The position numbers were made by a program, and so were the translations under genes. DNA of 36,927 nt from an uncultured bacterium (lineage in GTDB: Bacteria; Verrucomicrobiota; Kiritimatiellia; RFP12; UBA1067), in assembly GCA_902763655.1 (NCBI GenBank), contig CACWSW010000070.1:1-36927 (forward strand). The letters are read 5' to 3'. Below, piece after piece: positions 23,825 through 32,329 of the stretch. A model generated the notes under the pieces. The model was given only the letters and a program-made list of their open reading frames with translations. It made no database searches and was not told the DNA's origin. Numbering within the stretch: position 1 is the first letter of the stretch; every line of letters starts with the position of its first letter.

Positions 23825-25171
23825 ATGAAGAGAAGAGAATTCGTGAAGATGGGTGCGGGCGCGTTCGCTATCGCGGCGGCCGGCAGGGCATTAGGCGCGG
23901 ATGCGCCGTCGAACCGAGTGCGGCTGGCGCTCGTGGGCTGCCGCGAGAAGGGACGTGGCGCGGCCGTGGTGCAGCGCGCGCTCCAGGTGCCGGGCGTGGA
24001 GATCGCCTACGTGTGCGACGTCGATTCGCGCGCGATGGACTACGCGGCCGACCTCGTGGAGAAGAAGAGCAACGGCGCGAGCCGTCCGAAGAAGGAGAAG
24101 GACCTGCGCAAGATCCTCGCGGACAAGTCCGTGGACGGTATCCTCTCCGAGACGCCCGACCACTTCCACGCGTGGAGCGCCGTGATGGCGATGCGTGCGG
24201 GGAAGGCCGTGTACGTGGAGAAGCCGTGCGCGTTCTGTCCGCGCGAGGGCGAGATCATCCTCGACACGTGGCGCAAGACGGGCATGGTGTTCCAGCAGGG
24301 CAGCCAGCGGCGCTCGTCCGTGCCGTTCCGCATCGCGGCGGAGCTGGTCCGGAAGGGTGAGCTGATCGGCAAGCCCACGTGGGGCAAGACGTGGTACATG
24401 ACGCATCGCGCCCCAATCGGCAAGGGCCAGCCCGCGGCCGTGCCCGAGTGGCTCGACTGGGATTTGTGGCAGGGACCGGCGCCGCGCGTCGCCTACCGCG
24501 ACAACGTGATCCACTACAACTGGCACTGGTTCCGCAACTGGGGCACGGGCGAGTGCGGCAACAACGCGGTGCACTTCGTGGACGTGGCGCGCTGGTGCCT
24601 CGGCGCGGACTGGCCGTGCCGCGTGTCCTCGACGGGCGGCAAGTACTGGATGCCGCCGGACGCGGACTGGGAGTGGCCCGACACGCAGACCGCCACGTGG
24701 GACTTCCCGGACGGCAAGTTCATCACGTGGGAGGGCCTCTGCTGCGTCAACCAGAAGCCATACATGAACGTCTCGACGGGCGCGATGGTGTACGGCACGG
24801 ACGGCGCGGCGTTCTTCGGACCGGGCGGCGGCGTGGAGATCTTCGACAAGAAGGGCAAGACCGTCAAGAAGTGGAACACGGCCGGCAAGACAGTCCTCAC
24901 GAACACGGACGACCGTTCCGGCGGCGGCTGGGCTGACACGACGCGCGAGCACCTCGAGAACTTCGTGGACTGCATCCGCGCGAAGACGCCCGAGAAGGCG
25001 TACGCGAACGCGGAGATCGGCGTGAAGTCCACCTTCCTCGCCCTCACCGCCAACGTCTCGTACTTCTGCGGCAAGGCGATCGACATCGACCCGAAGACGG
25101 GCGCGCTCCTCACGAAGGAAGGCGCGAGCCTCTGGCAGCGCGAGTACGCGAAGGGCTGGGAGCTGGTCTGA
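23825..25171 (+). CDS. Tat-exported Gfo/Idh/MocA family oxidoreductase
   Basis: A 448-residue NAD(P)-dependent dehydrogenase of the Gfo/Idh/MocA superfamily, acting on a sugar or cyclitol. MKRREFVKMGAGAFAIAAAG is a twin-arginine signal. A Rossmann start (RLALVGCREKGRG) and IAYVCDVD follow, then the family motif YVEKPCAF with E132-K133-P134. The His-rich segment HYNWHWFRNWGTGECGNN resembles the C-terminal active-site strand, and NNAVHFVDVARWCLG the sheet helix. The ATG at 23825 follows GAAAGGAA; the frame is open farther upstream inside the previous gene, but that part is a shadow. With the upstream Tat-exported isomerase it may form an extracytoplasmic sugar oxidation/epimerisation step. The exact substrate is unknown. 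Confidence 0.88.
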   Translation: MKRREFVKMGAGAFAIAAAGRALGADAPSNRVRLALVGCREKGRGAAVVQRALQVPGVEIAYVCDVDSRAMDYAADLVEKKSNGASRPKKEKDLRKILADKSVDGILSETPDHFHAWSAVMAMRAGKAVYVEKPCAFCPREGEIILDTWRKTGMVFQQGSQRRSSVPFRIAAELVRKGELIGKPTWGKTWYMTHRAPIGKGQPAAVPEWLDWDLWQGPAPRVAYRDNVIHYNWHWFRNWGTGECGNNAVHFVDVARWCLGADWPCRVSSTGGKYWMPPDADWEWPDTQTATWDFPDGKFITWEGLCCVNQKPYMNVSTGAMVYGTDGAAFFGPGGGVEIFDKKGKTVKKWNTAGKTVLTNTDDRSGGGWADTTREHLENFVDCIRAKTPEKAYANAEIGVKSTFLALTANVSYFCGKAIDIDPKTGALLTKEGASLWQREYAKGWELV

Positions 25172-25214
25172 TCGGTGTCCGTGGCATGAACCTTGGCTGA
25201 TGGAGGAAGAGGCG

Positions 25215-26258
25215 ATGGCAAAGCTGACTGATGTCGCGTGGAACGAGTTCGAGGCGCTTCCGCTGGAGGCGAAGAGGCCATACCTGGCCAACCCGGACCT
25301 GCCGAACACGCCGTACCATACGCTGTTCGCGCAGCAGTTCGATCGGGACCTTCTCGAGCGCCTCGCCGCTCTCGCGAACCGCATCCGCTTCATGGCGAAG
25401 AGCAAGGAAGGCGCGCTCTACCTGAAGTCGCTCCTGCCGCACAAGCGGGCGATGCTCTACTTCTCCCAGCCAAGCTCGCGCACGTTCCTGAGCCACCTGG
25501 CCGCATGCCAGATCCTCGGCCTCACGTGGGGCAGCGTGCGCGACGCCGCCACCTCCAGCGAGTTCAAGGGGGAGTCGCGCGAGGACTCCATCCGCACCTT
25601 CTCATCGTACTTCGACATGATCATCATGCGCACGCCGGAGAAGGGTCTCGCCGAGCAGATGGCGTGGGAACTCTCCAACAGCTACCGCCCGATCCCGATC
25701 ATCCAGGCGTTGCTGGACATCTACACGCTCCTGCGGTCGTTCGAGACGAAGGGAGGGCTGCGCAACCGCACGGTCACGTTCTGCGGCGATCTGCTGCGCG
25801 GACGCACCGTGCGTTCGCTCTCATACCTGCTCACGAACTTCGAGAACATCCGCCAGGTGTTCGTGGCGCCGCCCGAGCTGCAGGTGCCCGAGGACGTGCT
25901 CGCGATCCTGCGCGCGAAGGGCGTCCAGTACGCCATCTCCGGCAACCTGCGCGAGGCCGTCTCCCTCTCCGACGCCGTGTACATGACGCGCATCCAGGAC
26001 GAGTGGGACCAGTCGAAGGGCGAGAGCGCGCGCATCGACACGCACCTCTTCAAGTTCGGAGCGGAGGAGCTGAAGCTCCTGCCGCCGGACGGCATCATCA
26101 TGCACCCGCTCCCGCGCCGTGACGAGATCGCAACCTGCTGCGACCGCGATCCGCGCGCGATGTACTGGCGGCAGATGCGCAACGGCATGTGGATCCGCAG
26201 CGCGCTGATCGCGATGACGTTCGGGTTCGAGAAGCAGATCATGTGTTTTGGAGCGTAG
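25215..26258 (+). CDS. pyrB: Aspartate carbamoyltransferase catalytic chain
   Basis: PyrB joins carbamoyl phosphate and aspartate in de novo pyrimidine synthesis. The 347-residue protein has the carbamoyl-phosphate loop as PSSRTF (P86-T90; STRTR-like in the family), FKGESREDSIRT, a central TVTFCGDLLRGRTVRSL, YMTRIQDEW, and the hallmark HPLPRRDEI (H297-R301) followed by YWRQMRNGMWIRSAL. The SSRTF loop departs from the canonical STRT, so carbamoyltransferase is certain and aspartate specificity very likely. The ATG at 25215 has a strong GGAGGAAGAGG site directly upstream; an ATG at 25200 overlaps that site. No pyrI is present. Its stop (TAG, 26256-26258) runs straight into a GGTGAAA repeat array. 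Confidence 0.88.
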   Translation: MAKLTDVAWNEFEALPLEAKRPYLANPDLPNTPYHTLFAQQFDRDLLERLAALANRIRFMAKSKEGALYLKSLLPHKRAMLYFSQPSSRTFLSHLAACQILGLTWGSVRDAATSSEFKGESREDSIRTFSSYFDMIIMRTPEKGLAEQMAWELSNSYRPIPIIQALLDIYTLLRSFETKGGLRNRTVTFCGDLLRGRTVRSLSYLLTNFENIRQVFVAPPELQVPEDVLAILRAKGVQYAISGNLREAVSLSDAVYMTRIQDEWDQSKGESARIDTHLFKFGAEELKLLPPDGIIMHPLPRRDEIATCCDRDPRAMYWRQMRNGMWIRSALIAMTFGFEKQIMCFGA

Positions 26259-26306
26259 GTGAAAGGTGAATGGTGAAAGGTGAAGGGTGAAAGGTGAATG
26301 GTGAAA
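26258..26306 (+). repeat. Seven tandem GGTGAAN heptamers before the DUF975-like gene
   Basis: Seven perfect-length units read GGTGAAA, GGTGAAT, GGTGAAA, GGTGAAG, GGTGAAA, GGTGAAT, GGTGAAA, followed by GG and the ATG at 26309. The first G is the last base of the pyrB stop codon. Each unit contains GGTGA, part of the Shine-Dalgarno consensus. Confidence 0.85.
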
Positions 26307-26308
26307 GG

Positions 26309-27061
26309 ATGATTACGGCGAGAGAGATCAGGGAGAGGGCGTGGAGGAAGCTGGGCGAGGGGAACTGGCTCAAGGCCATGGGCGCGTTCGGCCTATACTG
26401 GCTGATGGGAATGATTCTCGCGCAGGTGCTGCGGCGCATCGGTATCGCCACCGGCGGCATCGAGATACTTTCGGTGCCTGAATTCATGAAGCAGTACGGC
26501 GAGGCGTTCAGGCAGGTCGGGGTCGAGATCCCTTCGGAGGTCCTCAAGGGACTTGACGAGGTCACGGTGCCGGTGACAACGCCTGCGTTCCAGGTGTGCC
26601 AGTTCGTCGCGGGCACGTTCATGCACGGCGTATTCCTGGCTGGCTGGACGATCTTCTCCGTCGCGCTGATGCGCAACGCCGGCAACTCGCTCCAGGTGTT
26701 CAGCGGGTTTTCGCGCTTCTTCCAGATGGGCTGGCTCATGCTGCTGCAGACGGTGCGGATCATGCTTTGGTCGCTCCTGCTGGTGATACCGGGGTTCGTT
26801 GCGTTCTACTCCTATCGGCTGGCCTTCTTCCTGAAGGGAGACCATCCCGAGTGGTCTGCGTCCAAGGTGCTGGCGGAGTCGAAGAGGATGATGAACGGCC
26901 ACAAGTGGCGTCTCGCGTACCTTGACGCGTCCTTCATTGGATGGTGGCTGCTTATTGTCGTGACATGCGGGATCGCGGGCCTCTTCGTCAACCCCTACAT
27001 GGGCGTGACGTACGCCGCTTTCTACGAGGACATGCTCGACAGGGACGAGGTGGGCGCGTGA
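26309..27061 (+). CDS. DUF975-like integral membrane protein
   Basis: A 250-residue membrane protein resembling the DUF975 family, whose function is not established. Four to six hydrophobic segments are visible: around AMGAFGLYWLMGMILAQVL, the GTFMHGVFLAGWTIFSVAL stretch, MLLQTVRIMLWSLLLVIPGF, and FIGWWLLIVVTCGIAGLFV. The family-like sequences include an A-type cytosolic segment (KVLAESKRMMNGHKWRL) and the ending NPYMGVTYAAFYEDML. The ATG at 26309 is chosen as the first ATG in frame after the heptamer array; a GTG at 26294 inside the array is the only alternative. The last codons overlap the GTG start of the next gene (GTGA). Confidence 0.72.
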   Translation: MITAREIRERAWRKLGEGNWLKAMGAFGLYWLMGMILAQVLRRIGIATGGIEILSVPEFMKQYGEAFRQVGVEIPSEVLKGLDEVTVPVTTPAFQVCQFVAGTFMHGVFLAGWTIFSVALMRNAGNSLQVFSGFSRFFQMGWLMLLQTVRIMLWSLLLVIPGFVAFYSYRLAFFLKGDHPEWSASKVLAESKRMMNGHKWRLAYLDASFIGWWLLIVVTCGIAGLFVNPYMGVTYAAFYEDMLDRDEVGA

Positions 27062-29310
27062 CGACCGCGTGGCTGGCGCGGACAGCGCCGCTTCTGCTGG
27101 CCATTTGCGCCGTCGCAGGTGGGCCGCCGCGCGACGAACTGGTAGAGGAATGGCTGCGCCAAGACGGCGGAATGCCCAAGGATGTGTCTGCCGCCGACTA
27201 CCGCGCGCGTTGCCTCGCGCGCCGCGCCGCGCGCCTGAAGGGCGTGGCCGGCTTCGCGCGCCGTTGGGCCTACTGCCGCCACTACGTGATGGGCGGCTCG
27301 CACTACGCCTACACGGAGGCGCTATCCGACGCGCAGAACGAGCGCACCTTCCTCGCCATCGGGTCTAGCCTCTGCCTCTCTGAATACCAGCCCGACGGCC
27401 TTTGGCGCGAGACGACGCTGCTCGAATCGAAGGAAGGGTGTTTCCGCGATGTGGACGTCTCGCCAGACGGCACGCGCCTTCTCTACTCCTTCAAGGCGAG
27501 CGACCGCGGCGACGACTTCCACCTCTGGGAATACGACCTCGCGAGCAAGAAGGCGCGTCAGCTTACCTCGGGAGCCGGGGTGGCCGACTACGAGGGCTGC
27601 TACCTGCCAGACGGGCGCATCCTCTTCAACTCCACGCGCTGCATGCAGATAGTCGACTGCTGGTGGACGGAGGTGAGCAACCTATACCGCTGCGAGGCCG
27701 ACGGCTCGAACATCCGGCGCATCACGTTCGACCAGGTGCACGACAACTATCCCGCGCTGACGCAGGACGGCCGCGTCCTCTACACGCGCTGGGAGTACAA
27801 CGACCGCTCGCAGATGTACCCGCAGCCGCTTTTCGGCATGAACGTGGATGGCACTGGCCAGCGTGCCGTCTACGGCGGCAACTCCTGGTTCCCGACCACG
27901 CTCATCCATGCGCGCGCCGTACCGGACACGTCGATGCTATTCGGAATCGCGACGGGGCACCACTCGCTCCAGCCTGGCGAGCTGATGCGCTTCGACCTGC
28001 GCGAGGGATGCGAGGAGGCCGCCGGCGCATGGCAGCTCGCGCCGCTCCGCCGCGCCAAGGCCGTGCGCGTCGACGCCTACGGCCAGGACGGACGCATGGC
28101 GGCATATCCGTACCCCGTCAACGAGCGGGAGGTCGTCCTCGCCTACCTGCCCGAGGGCTGGCGGAGAAACAAGCAGGGGCGTCCGATGTACCGCGACCAC
28201 CGCGCGCCGTTCGGTCTGTACTGGACGGACGTGGACGGCGGCTACGAGCTGCTTGTCTCGCGGCGCGGCAAGGTGCCGTGCGGACGTCCCGTGCCCGTAC
28301 GCGTCCGCAAGCTCGCCAACAGGCCATCGGTCCGTCCAGACGAAAGCCTGAAGACGGGCACGTTCGCCATCCAGAACGTCTACGAGGGAGCGGCGATGAA
28401 GGGTGTGCCGAAGGGGACCGTGAAGTCGCTGCGCGCCGTGTCGATCGACTATCGTCCGGCGGGCATCGGCTGGAACTCGAACGGCGGCCCGGGCGGCGGC
28501 GGGCTCTCCTGCACGCCACCCGCGCTCGGCCAGGGCACGTGGGGCGTTAAGCGCGTGCTGGGCGAGGTGCCGGTGGCGGAAGACGGTTCCGTGTTCTTCG
28601 AGGCGCCCGCACGGACGCCGATCTACTTCATGCTCCTTGACGAGAAAGGACGCATGGTGCAGTCGATGCGCAGCTGGACGACTCTCCAGCCTGGCGAGAA
28701 CGCCAGCTGCATCGGCTGCCACGAGCCGCCAGGCCGCACGCCCGACTTCCGTGCGTCGCGAACGGCGGGGGCGAAGCCGCACCAGCTGCGCCGTCCGGAC
28801 GGCGTGCCGCCCGCGGAGGCGAAGGGGTTCAGCTTCCTGCGCGAGATACAGCCGATCCTCGACAGGCGGTGCGTCGCGTGCCATTCGCCCGCCGCCAACA
28901 CGAACATCTGCGACCTCACGTCCGCTCCCGCGCGTGACGAGCGCTCCAAGCGGCAGTGGACGCGGAGCTACATCGCGCTCACGCACGCGCGCGCCCACGG
29001 GAGCGGCGAGCGGAGGGCCTGGTCCGGCAATCCCGACCACCCGATGCTGAACTGGATCAGCTCCGGTTCTGTGCCGACTCCCCATCCTCCGCTGACGCGA
29101 GGGTCGCGCACGAGTCGTCTTCTCTTGGAGAAGCTCGACAAGGGCCATGCCAAGGGCATCACGGACGCAGAGCTGCGGCTCTTTTCGTGCTGGATCGACC
29201 TTGGCGTGCCGTTCTGCGGCGACTACGAGGAGGCGAACCTGTGGAACGACGCCGACCGCGCCCGCTGGAAGACGTGCGTGGAGAAGCGCCGCCGCGACTG
29301 TTGCCAGTAG
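27058..29310 (+). CDS. HzsA-related di-haem c-type protein with beta-propeller
   Basis: A 750-residue secreted protein resembling the hydrazine synthase alpha-subunit-related family widespread in PVC bacteria outside anammox. The GTG at 27058 overlaps the upstream stop and gives a signal peptide (AWLARTAPLLLAICAVAG). The middle has TolB/WD40-like propeller repeats (DVDVSPDGTRLLYSF, YLPDGRILFNSTR, ALTQDGRVLYTRWEYNDRS). Two c-type haem motifs follow: CIGCH (C551, C554, H555) and CVACH (C605, C608, H609). A planctomycete-cytochrome-like context surrounds the second (FLREIQPILDRRCVACHSP). Nothing else here suggests hydrazine metabolism, so I infer an extracytoplasmic redox or carbohydrate-related role rather than hydrazine synthase. 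It ends 25 nt from the convergent GH16 gene. Confidence 0.82.
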   Translation: MTTAWLARTAPLLLAICAVAGGPPRDELVEEWLRQDGGMPKDVSAADYRARCLARRAARLKGVAGFARRWAYCRHYVMGGSHYAYTEALSDAQNERTFLAIGSSLCLSEYQPDGLWRETTLLESKEGCFRDVDVSPDGTRLLYSFKASDRGDDFHLWEYDLASKKARQLTSGAGVADYEGCYLPDGRILFNSTRCMQIVDCWWTEVSNLYRCEADGSNIRRITFDQVHDNYPALTQDGRVLYTRWEYNDRSQMYPQPLFGMNVDGTGQRAVYGGNSWFPTTLIHARAVPDTSMLFGIATGHHSLQPGELMRFDLREGCEEAAGAWQLAPLRRAKAVRVDAYGQDGRMAAYPYPVNEREVVLAYLPEGWRRNKQGRPMYRDHRAPFGLYWTDVDGGYELLVSRRGKVPCGRPVPVRVRKLANRPSVRPDESLKTGTFAIQNVYEGAAMKGVPKGTVKSLRAVSIDYRPAGIGWNSNGGPGGGGLSCTPPALGQGTWGVKRVLGEVPVAEDGSVFFEAPARTPIYFMLLDEKGRMVQSMRSWTTLQPGENASCIGCHEPPGRTPDFRASRTAGAKPHQLRRPDGVPPAEAKGFSFLREIQPILDRRCVACHSPAANTNICDLTSAPARDERSKRQWTRSYIALTHARAHGSGERRAWSGNPDHPMLNWISSGSVPTPHPPLTRGSRTSRLLLEKLDKGHAKGITDAELRLFSCWIDLGVPFCGDYEEANLWNDADRARWKTCVEKRRRDCCQ

Positions 29311-29335
29311 ATGCAGTCAACCTGCGGCATCACCG

Positions 29336-32176
29336 CTATGGTTCCGCCACGAAGTCGAGTCCCTGGAACTCGATTGGGGCATGAAGCATCACGGTGAACG
29401 TGTGCCGCCCAGATGGGAGACGTGCCTTGAACGAACGGCCGGCGTCTGGACGCGCAACGTCTACCTCGAACGTGCCGAGGAGCAGCCCGTCCATGTAGAG
29501 CGGTACGTGCCGAGGTCCCGGAATCGCGGCATTGTCGCGCACCTTGATCGCGATGGCATACTTGCCGTCCTTCTCTACGCGAAGGGTGTAGTTGAGCCAT
29601 TCGCCCGTCTCCGTGTAGTGGAGCATCTCCAGCCCCGCGTCGACGTCCTCGTTTGGTCGCTTCTTGTTCTTTTCCCAGGCCTTGTTGCCGGGCGTGCTGT
29701 CGTAGTAGGCGACGCCCTGTCCGCCTTCGTCAAACGCCCAGGCGGGGACGAAGGACGGAATCGCGCGCTCGGCATTCTCGTATGGCGTGAACCCGTACGC
29801 GTCTCTCAGTATCTTGACGATCTCCCCTGAATGGCCCACGCGCCCAGCGGCATCCTGCACCGCCATCACGAACACGTGCGGATACGAGTCGAACGCGGGC
29901 CGCGCACCCGACCTGCCGCCCTGCGCCCAGCGTGTCGAAGCGTAGCGCTCCTTCGTGAACGGCAGCACGAACTCGTAGGGAGGCTCAGTCTTGAAGTCGA
30001 CCATGTAGCCATCGTCGAAAAGATAGACGGCCTTGATGGGCGACTGCGTCTTTGCCTCGGGCTTCGCCTCGGCGGCGAAACGGAGCCGGTCGCCCGTCTT
30101 CGCGAAGAGCGAACGGTCCTGGTCCTTCGCGAATGCCACCGTCGGCGCGTTCCCCTCAGCCTCTGGGAACTTGTACACGCGCACGTGGTCCAGGACGTAC
30201 TCCTCCGGGAACTCCACGCCCTCGATGTCGCTCGCAAACCATTTCTTGCCCATGATCTGCCCCGAGACGATCGCGTGCAACGGCACGAGACCGTAGGCGT
30301 GGTGGTACGCGTCGAACGTGACGGAGTCGTGCGGACTGTGCGCCGCCTTGGATGAAAGGAGCTTGCCGTTCACGTAGTAGGAGATCTCGAACGGCGTCCA
30401 CTTGCAGCCCAGCGTGTAGAAATCGTCCAGCGAGCCGGGCAGTTCGGAGTTGTAGTTCCAGCTCTTGAGGAGCGGTCCGGTGTTGACGTGCAGGTTGTGG
30501 TCGATGGTGCGGCGCTCGGGTCCGCCCTTCGTCTTCGGGCGCGTGTAGTAGTCCTCCTGGATGTCGATCTCGAAGCCGTCCCAGAACGGGTTGCGATTTG
30601 CGATGCCGTACATCCAGAACGCGCTCCACCATCCCGGCTTGCGCGTGTACTTGAGGCGCGCTTCGAAGTAACCGTACCGCCACGCGTCCTTCGACCAGAT
30701 GCTGCCCGTCTCGAGCTTCCCCGTCTCGGGGTTCTTCTCGACCTTCAAGACGAGATGCCCCTTGCCGTCTAGCGAGAAGTGGCGTGCGGACTCCTTCTTG
30801 TGGTACCACGGCACGAACCACTTGCTCCAGTCGAGGGAATCGCCGTCGAACTCGTCCGCGAACACGAGCGGCCATCCCGCCTTCACGGGATCGAACTCCC
30901 GCGCTCGTTCGATGATGATCGGCGGAGTGGTGTCCTTTACCGTCTCCACCGTCTCGCGGAGCGCCAGTGCGTCAAGCGTGATCTCCGCCGTGCCGCCCGC
31001 CGGACGCACCTCGAGCGAGGCCGTCGCCGCGCAGTCCTTCGCGAACGGCGCGCACGTTCCGCGGCGTACGCGCACGCTCGAGTCGCTCAGGCTCGTCATG
31101 TTGAAGATCCACCGGCCGTCCGCCGCCACGCCGAACGTGAAGTCAGCCGGCAACGCGCTCACGGGCACGCGCACGTGTCCTGCACGCGCACCGTCGCACA
31201 GTACGGTACAGAGGAGATCCGCCCGCGCCGGATCGCTTTCTATTTCCACACATGCCGCGCGTGGCGCTGCGCCCTCTCCCTTTACAGCAAATCCAAGACG
31301 TGCACACGCTGCCGAACGTGCCGTCCGCCCGAAGTCATAGATACGCACACTCGCCGAGAGGAACGCGCCGGGAGGGTCGCGCTCCAGCGCGACCGCACCG
31401 CCGGGCACCGGCACCACAAACGCGCGCCCTCCGCGATAGACACCAAGCGTCGTCTTTGAGAGAAGCCCGGGCGCGATGATGTCCTGCACCAGCTCCGGCG
31501 TGGGCGTGCGCACGCGCGCGGCGTCCTCGAAGTCGTCCAATGCGATTTCTCGCTTCGTCTCAAGTGTTCGCCTCAAGGCGCGCAAGCCTTTCCCGGCGGC
31601 TGCGGCGCGCTCTTCCGGAGTCGCCGGCGAATGATCCGCCGAGACGTCGGTGAAACATGCCTCGGAGCCGTTGTCAAGGCCCAGCTCGACCTGGAACGAC
31701 TTCGTCTCCCCGTTGGGCCCGTCATGCAGGACGAACAGGCACTCGTGGGTGGTCCATTCGTCGGTGAGGTCGATTGACGCATGCGGCTCGGTCTGATTCC
31801 ATCCGCCCTTTTCAGTGGAGCGCACAAGCGTCACCCACGCCTTCCCGCGTCCGCGTGCCGTGAACCCGACAGTCACGAGATCGCCGCATCCGCCTGGGCG
31901 TTTGATGGCGGACATCATCGCCGCACCGTCCGTGCCTCGCACGTCCTTGACGCACAGCGCACGCGTGCCTTTGCCGTCGCCATCCGTCACCTCCACGGTC
32001 GGTTTCGGCAAGTAACCCTTCCACATATGGAACGTCCACCCCTTCGGGAGACCGTTCTTGCCGATCTCAGACGCGAAATCCCCGCACACGCCAAACTCCG
32101 CCGCCTGCGCAACCGCGCAGACACCTGTGAAAGCCACGCAGGTCCCTGCGAAAATCAAGTAAAACAATCTTCTCAT
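29336..32176 (-). CDS. Secreted GH16 family glycoside hydrolase
   Basis: A 946-residue enzyme of the GH16 family (endo-beta-glucanases, laminarinases, agarases, carrageenases), exported by a signal peptide (MRRLFYLIFAGTCVAFTGVC). The first roughly 430 residues are beta-rich and unassigned. The GH16 domain begins at WPLVFADEFDGDSLDWSKW and shows GYFEARLKY, WSAFWMYG and the catalytic FEIDIQED, with E536 as nucleophile, D538 and E541 as acid/base. Then come the HNLHVNTG strand and GCKWTPFEISYYVNGK. The C-terminal LNYTLRVEKDGKYAIAIKV...FEVDV region looks like a CBM6-type carbohydrate-binding domain. The ATG at 32176 is preceded by AAGAGGG and lies right at the signal peptide; an earlier in-frame ATG would add a charged leader. 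The substrate is not clear from sequence. Confidence 0.9.
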   Translation of the reverse strand: MRRLFYLIFAGTCVAFTGVCAVAQAAEFGVCGDFASEIGKNGLPKGWTFHMWKGYLPKPTVEVTDGDGKGTRALCVKDVRGTDGAAMMSAIKRPGGCGDLVTVGFTARGRGKAWVTLVRSTEKGGWNQTEPHASIDLTDEWTTHECLFVLHDGPNGETKSFQVELGLDNGSEACFTDVSADHSPATPEERAAAAGKGLRALRRTLETKREIALDDFEDAARVRTPTPELVQDIIAPGLLSKTTLGVYRGGRAFVVPVPGGAVALERDPPGAFLSASVRIYDFGRTARSAACARLGFAVKGEGAAPRAACVEIESDPARADLLCTVLCDGARAGHVRVPVSALPADFTFGVAADGRWIFNMTSLSDSSVRVRRGTCAPFAKDCAATASLEVRPAGGTAEITLDALALRETVETVKDTTPPIIIERAREFDPVKAGWPLVFADEFDGDSLDWSKWFVPWYHKKESARHFSLDGKGHLVLKVEKNPETGKLETGSIWSKDAWRYGYFEARLKYTRKPGWWSAFWMYGIANRNPFWDGFEIDIQEDYYTRPKTKGGPERRTIDHNLHVNTGPLLKSWNYNSELPGSLDDFYTLGCKWTPFEISYYVNGKLLSSKAAHSPHDSVTFDAYHHAYGLVPLHAIVSGQIMGKKWFASDIEGVEFPEEYVLDHVRVYKFPEAEGNAPTVAFAKDQDRSLFAKTGDRLRFAAEAKPEAKTQSPIKAVYLFDDGYMVDFKTEPPYEFVLPFTKERYASTRWAQGGRSGARPAFDSYPHVFVMAVQDAAGRVGHSGEIVKILRDAYGFTPYENAERAIPSFVPAWAFDEGGQGVAYYDSTPGNKAWEKNKKRPNEDVDAGLEMLHYTETGEWLNYTLRVEKDGKYAIAIKVRDNAAIPGPRHVPLYMDGLLLGTFEVDVARPDAGRSFKARLPSGRHTFTVMLHAPIEFQGLDFVAEP

Positions 32177-32215
32177 GCCAGCCCTCTTACTAATCGGTTT
32201 GTTTAAAGCGCTGCC

Positions 32216-32244
32216 ATTATGCAACACTTCGTCCCAAAGGTCAA
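32216..32244 (-). promoter_or_regulatory. Promoter of the GH16 gene
   Basis: On the minus strand the -35 is TTGACC (32244-32239), followed by a 17-nt spacer ending in TTG and a -10 CATAAT (32221-32216). It leaves a leader of about 33 nt with the AAGAGGG site. Confidence 0.6.
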
Positions 32245-32294
32245 GGTTGTGTCGAAGTCCAATATTTCATACGTACCGTAATCTCATTTTCTGC

Positions 32295-32323
32295 TTGCCT
32301 TCCGTCCGCCCCCGTGGTATCAT
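32295..32323 (+). promoter_or_regulatory. Promoter of the 328-aa gene, giving a near-leaderless start
   Basis: The -35 is TTGCCT (32295-32300), followed by a 17-nt spacer ending in TGG and a -10 TATCAT (32318-32323). The start codon at 32330 is 7 nt beyond the -10, so transcription would begin at or next to the ATG. Confidence 0.55.
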
Positions 32324-32329
32324 GCCGCC

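Noticed and set aside
23891-25405. A 504-codon minus-strand frame opposite the Gfo/Idh/MocA and pyrB genes
   Set aside because: Shadow frame: low-complexity Arg/Leu/Ala product, while both plus-strand genes have unmistakable motifs.
27058-29310. True hydrazine synthase (anammox)
   Set aside because: No beta/gamma subunit or other anammox gene is nearby. Related proteins are common in non-anammox PVC bacteria.
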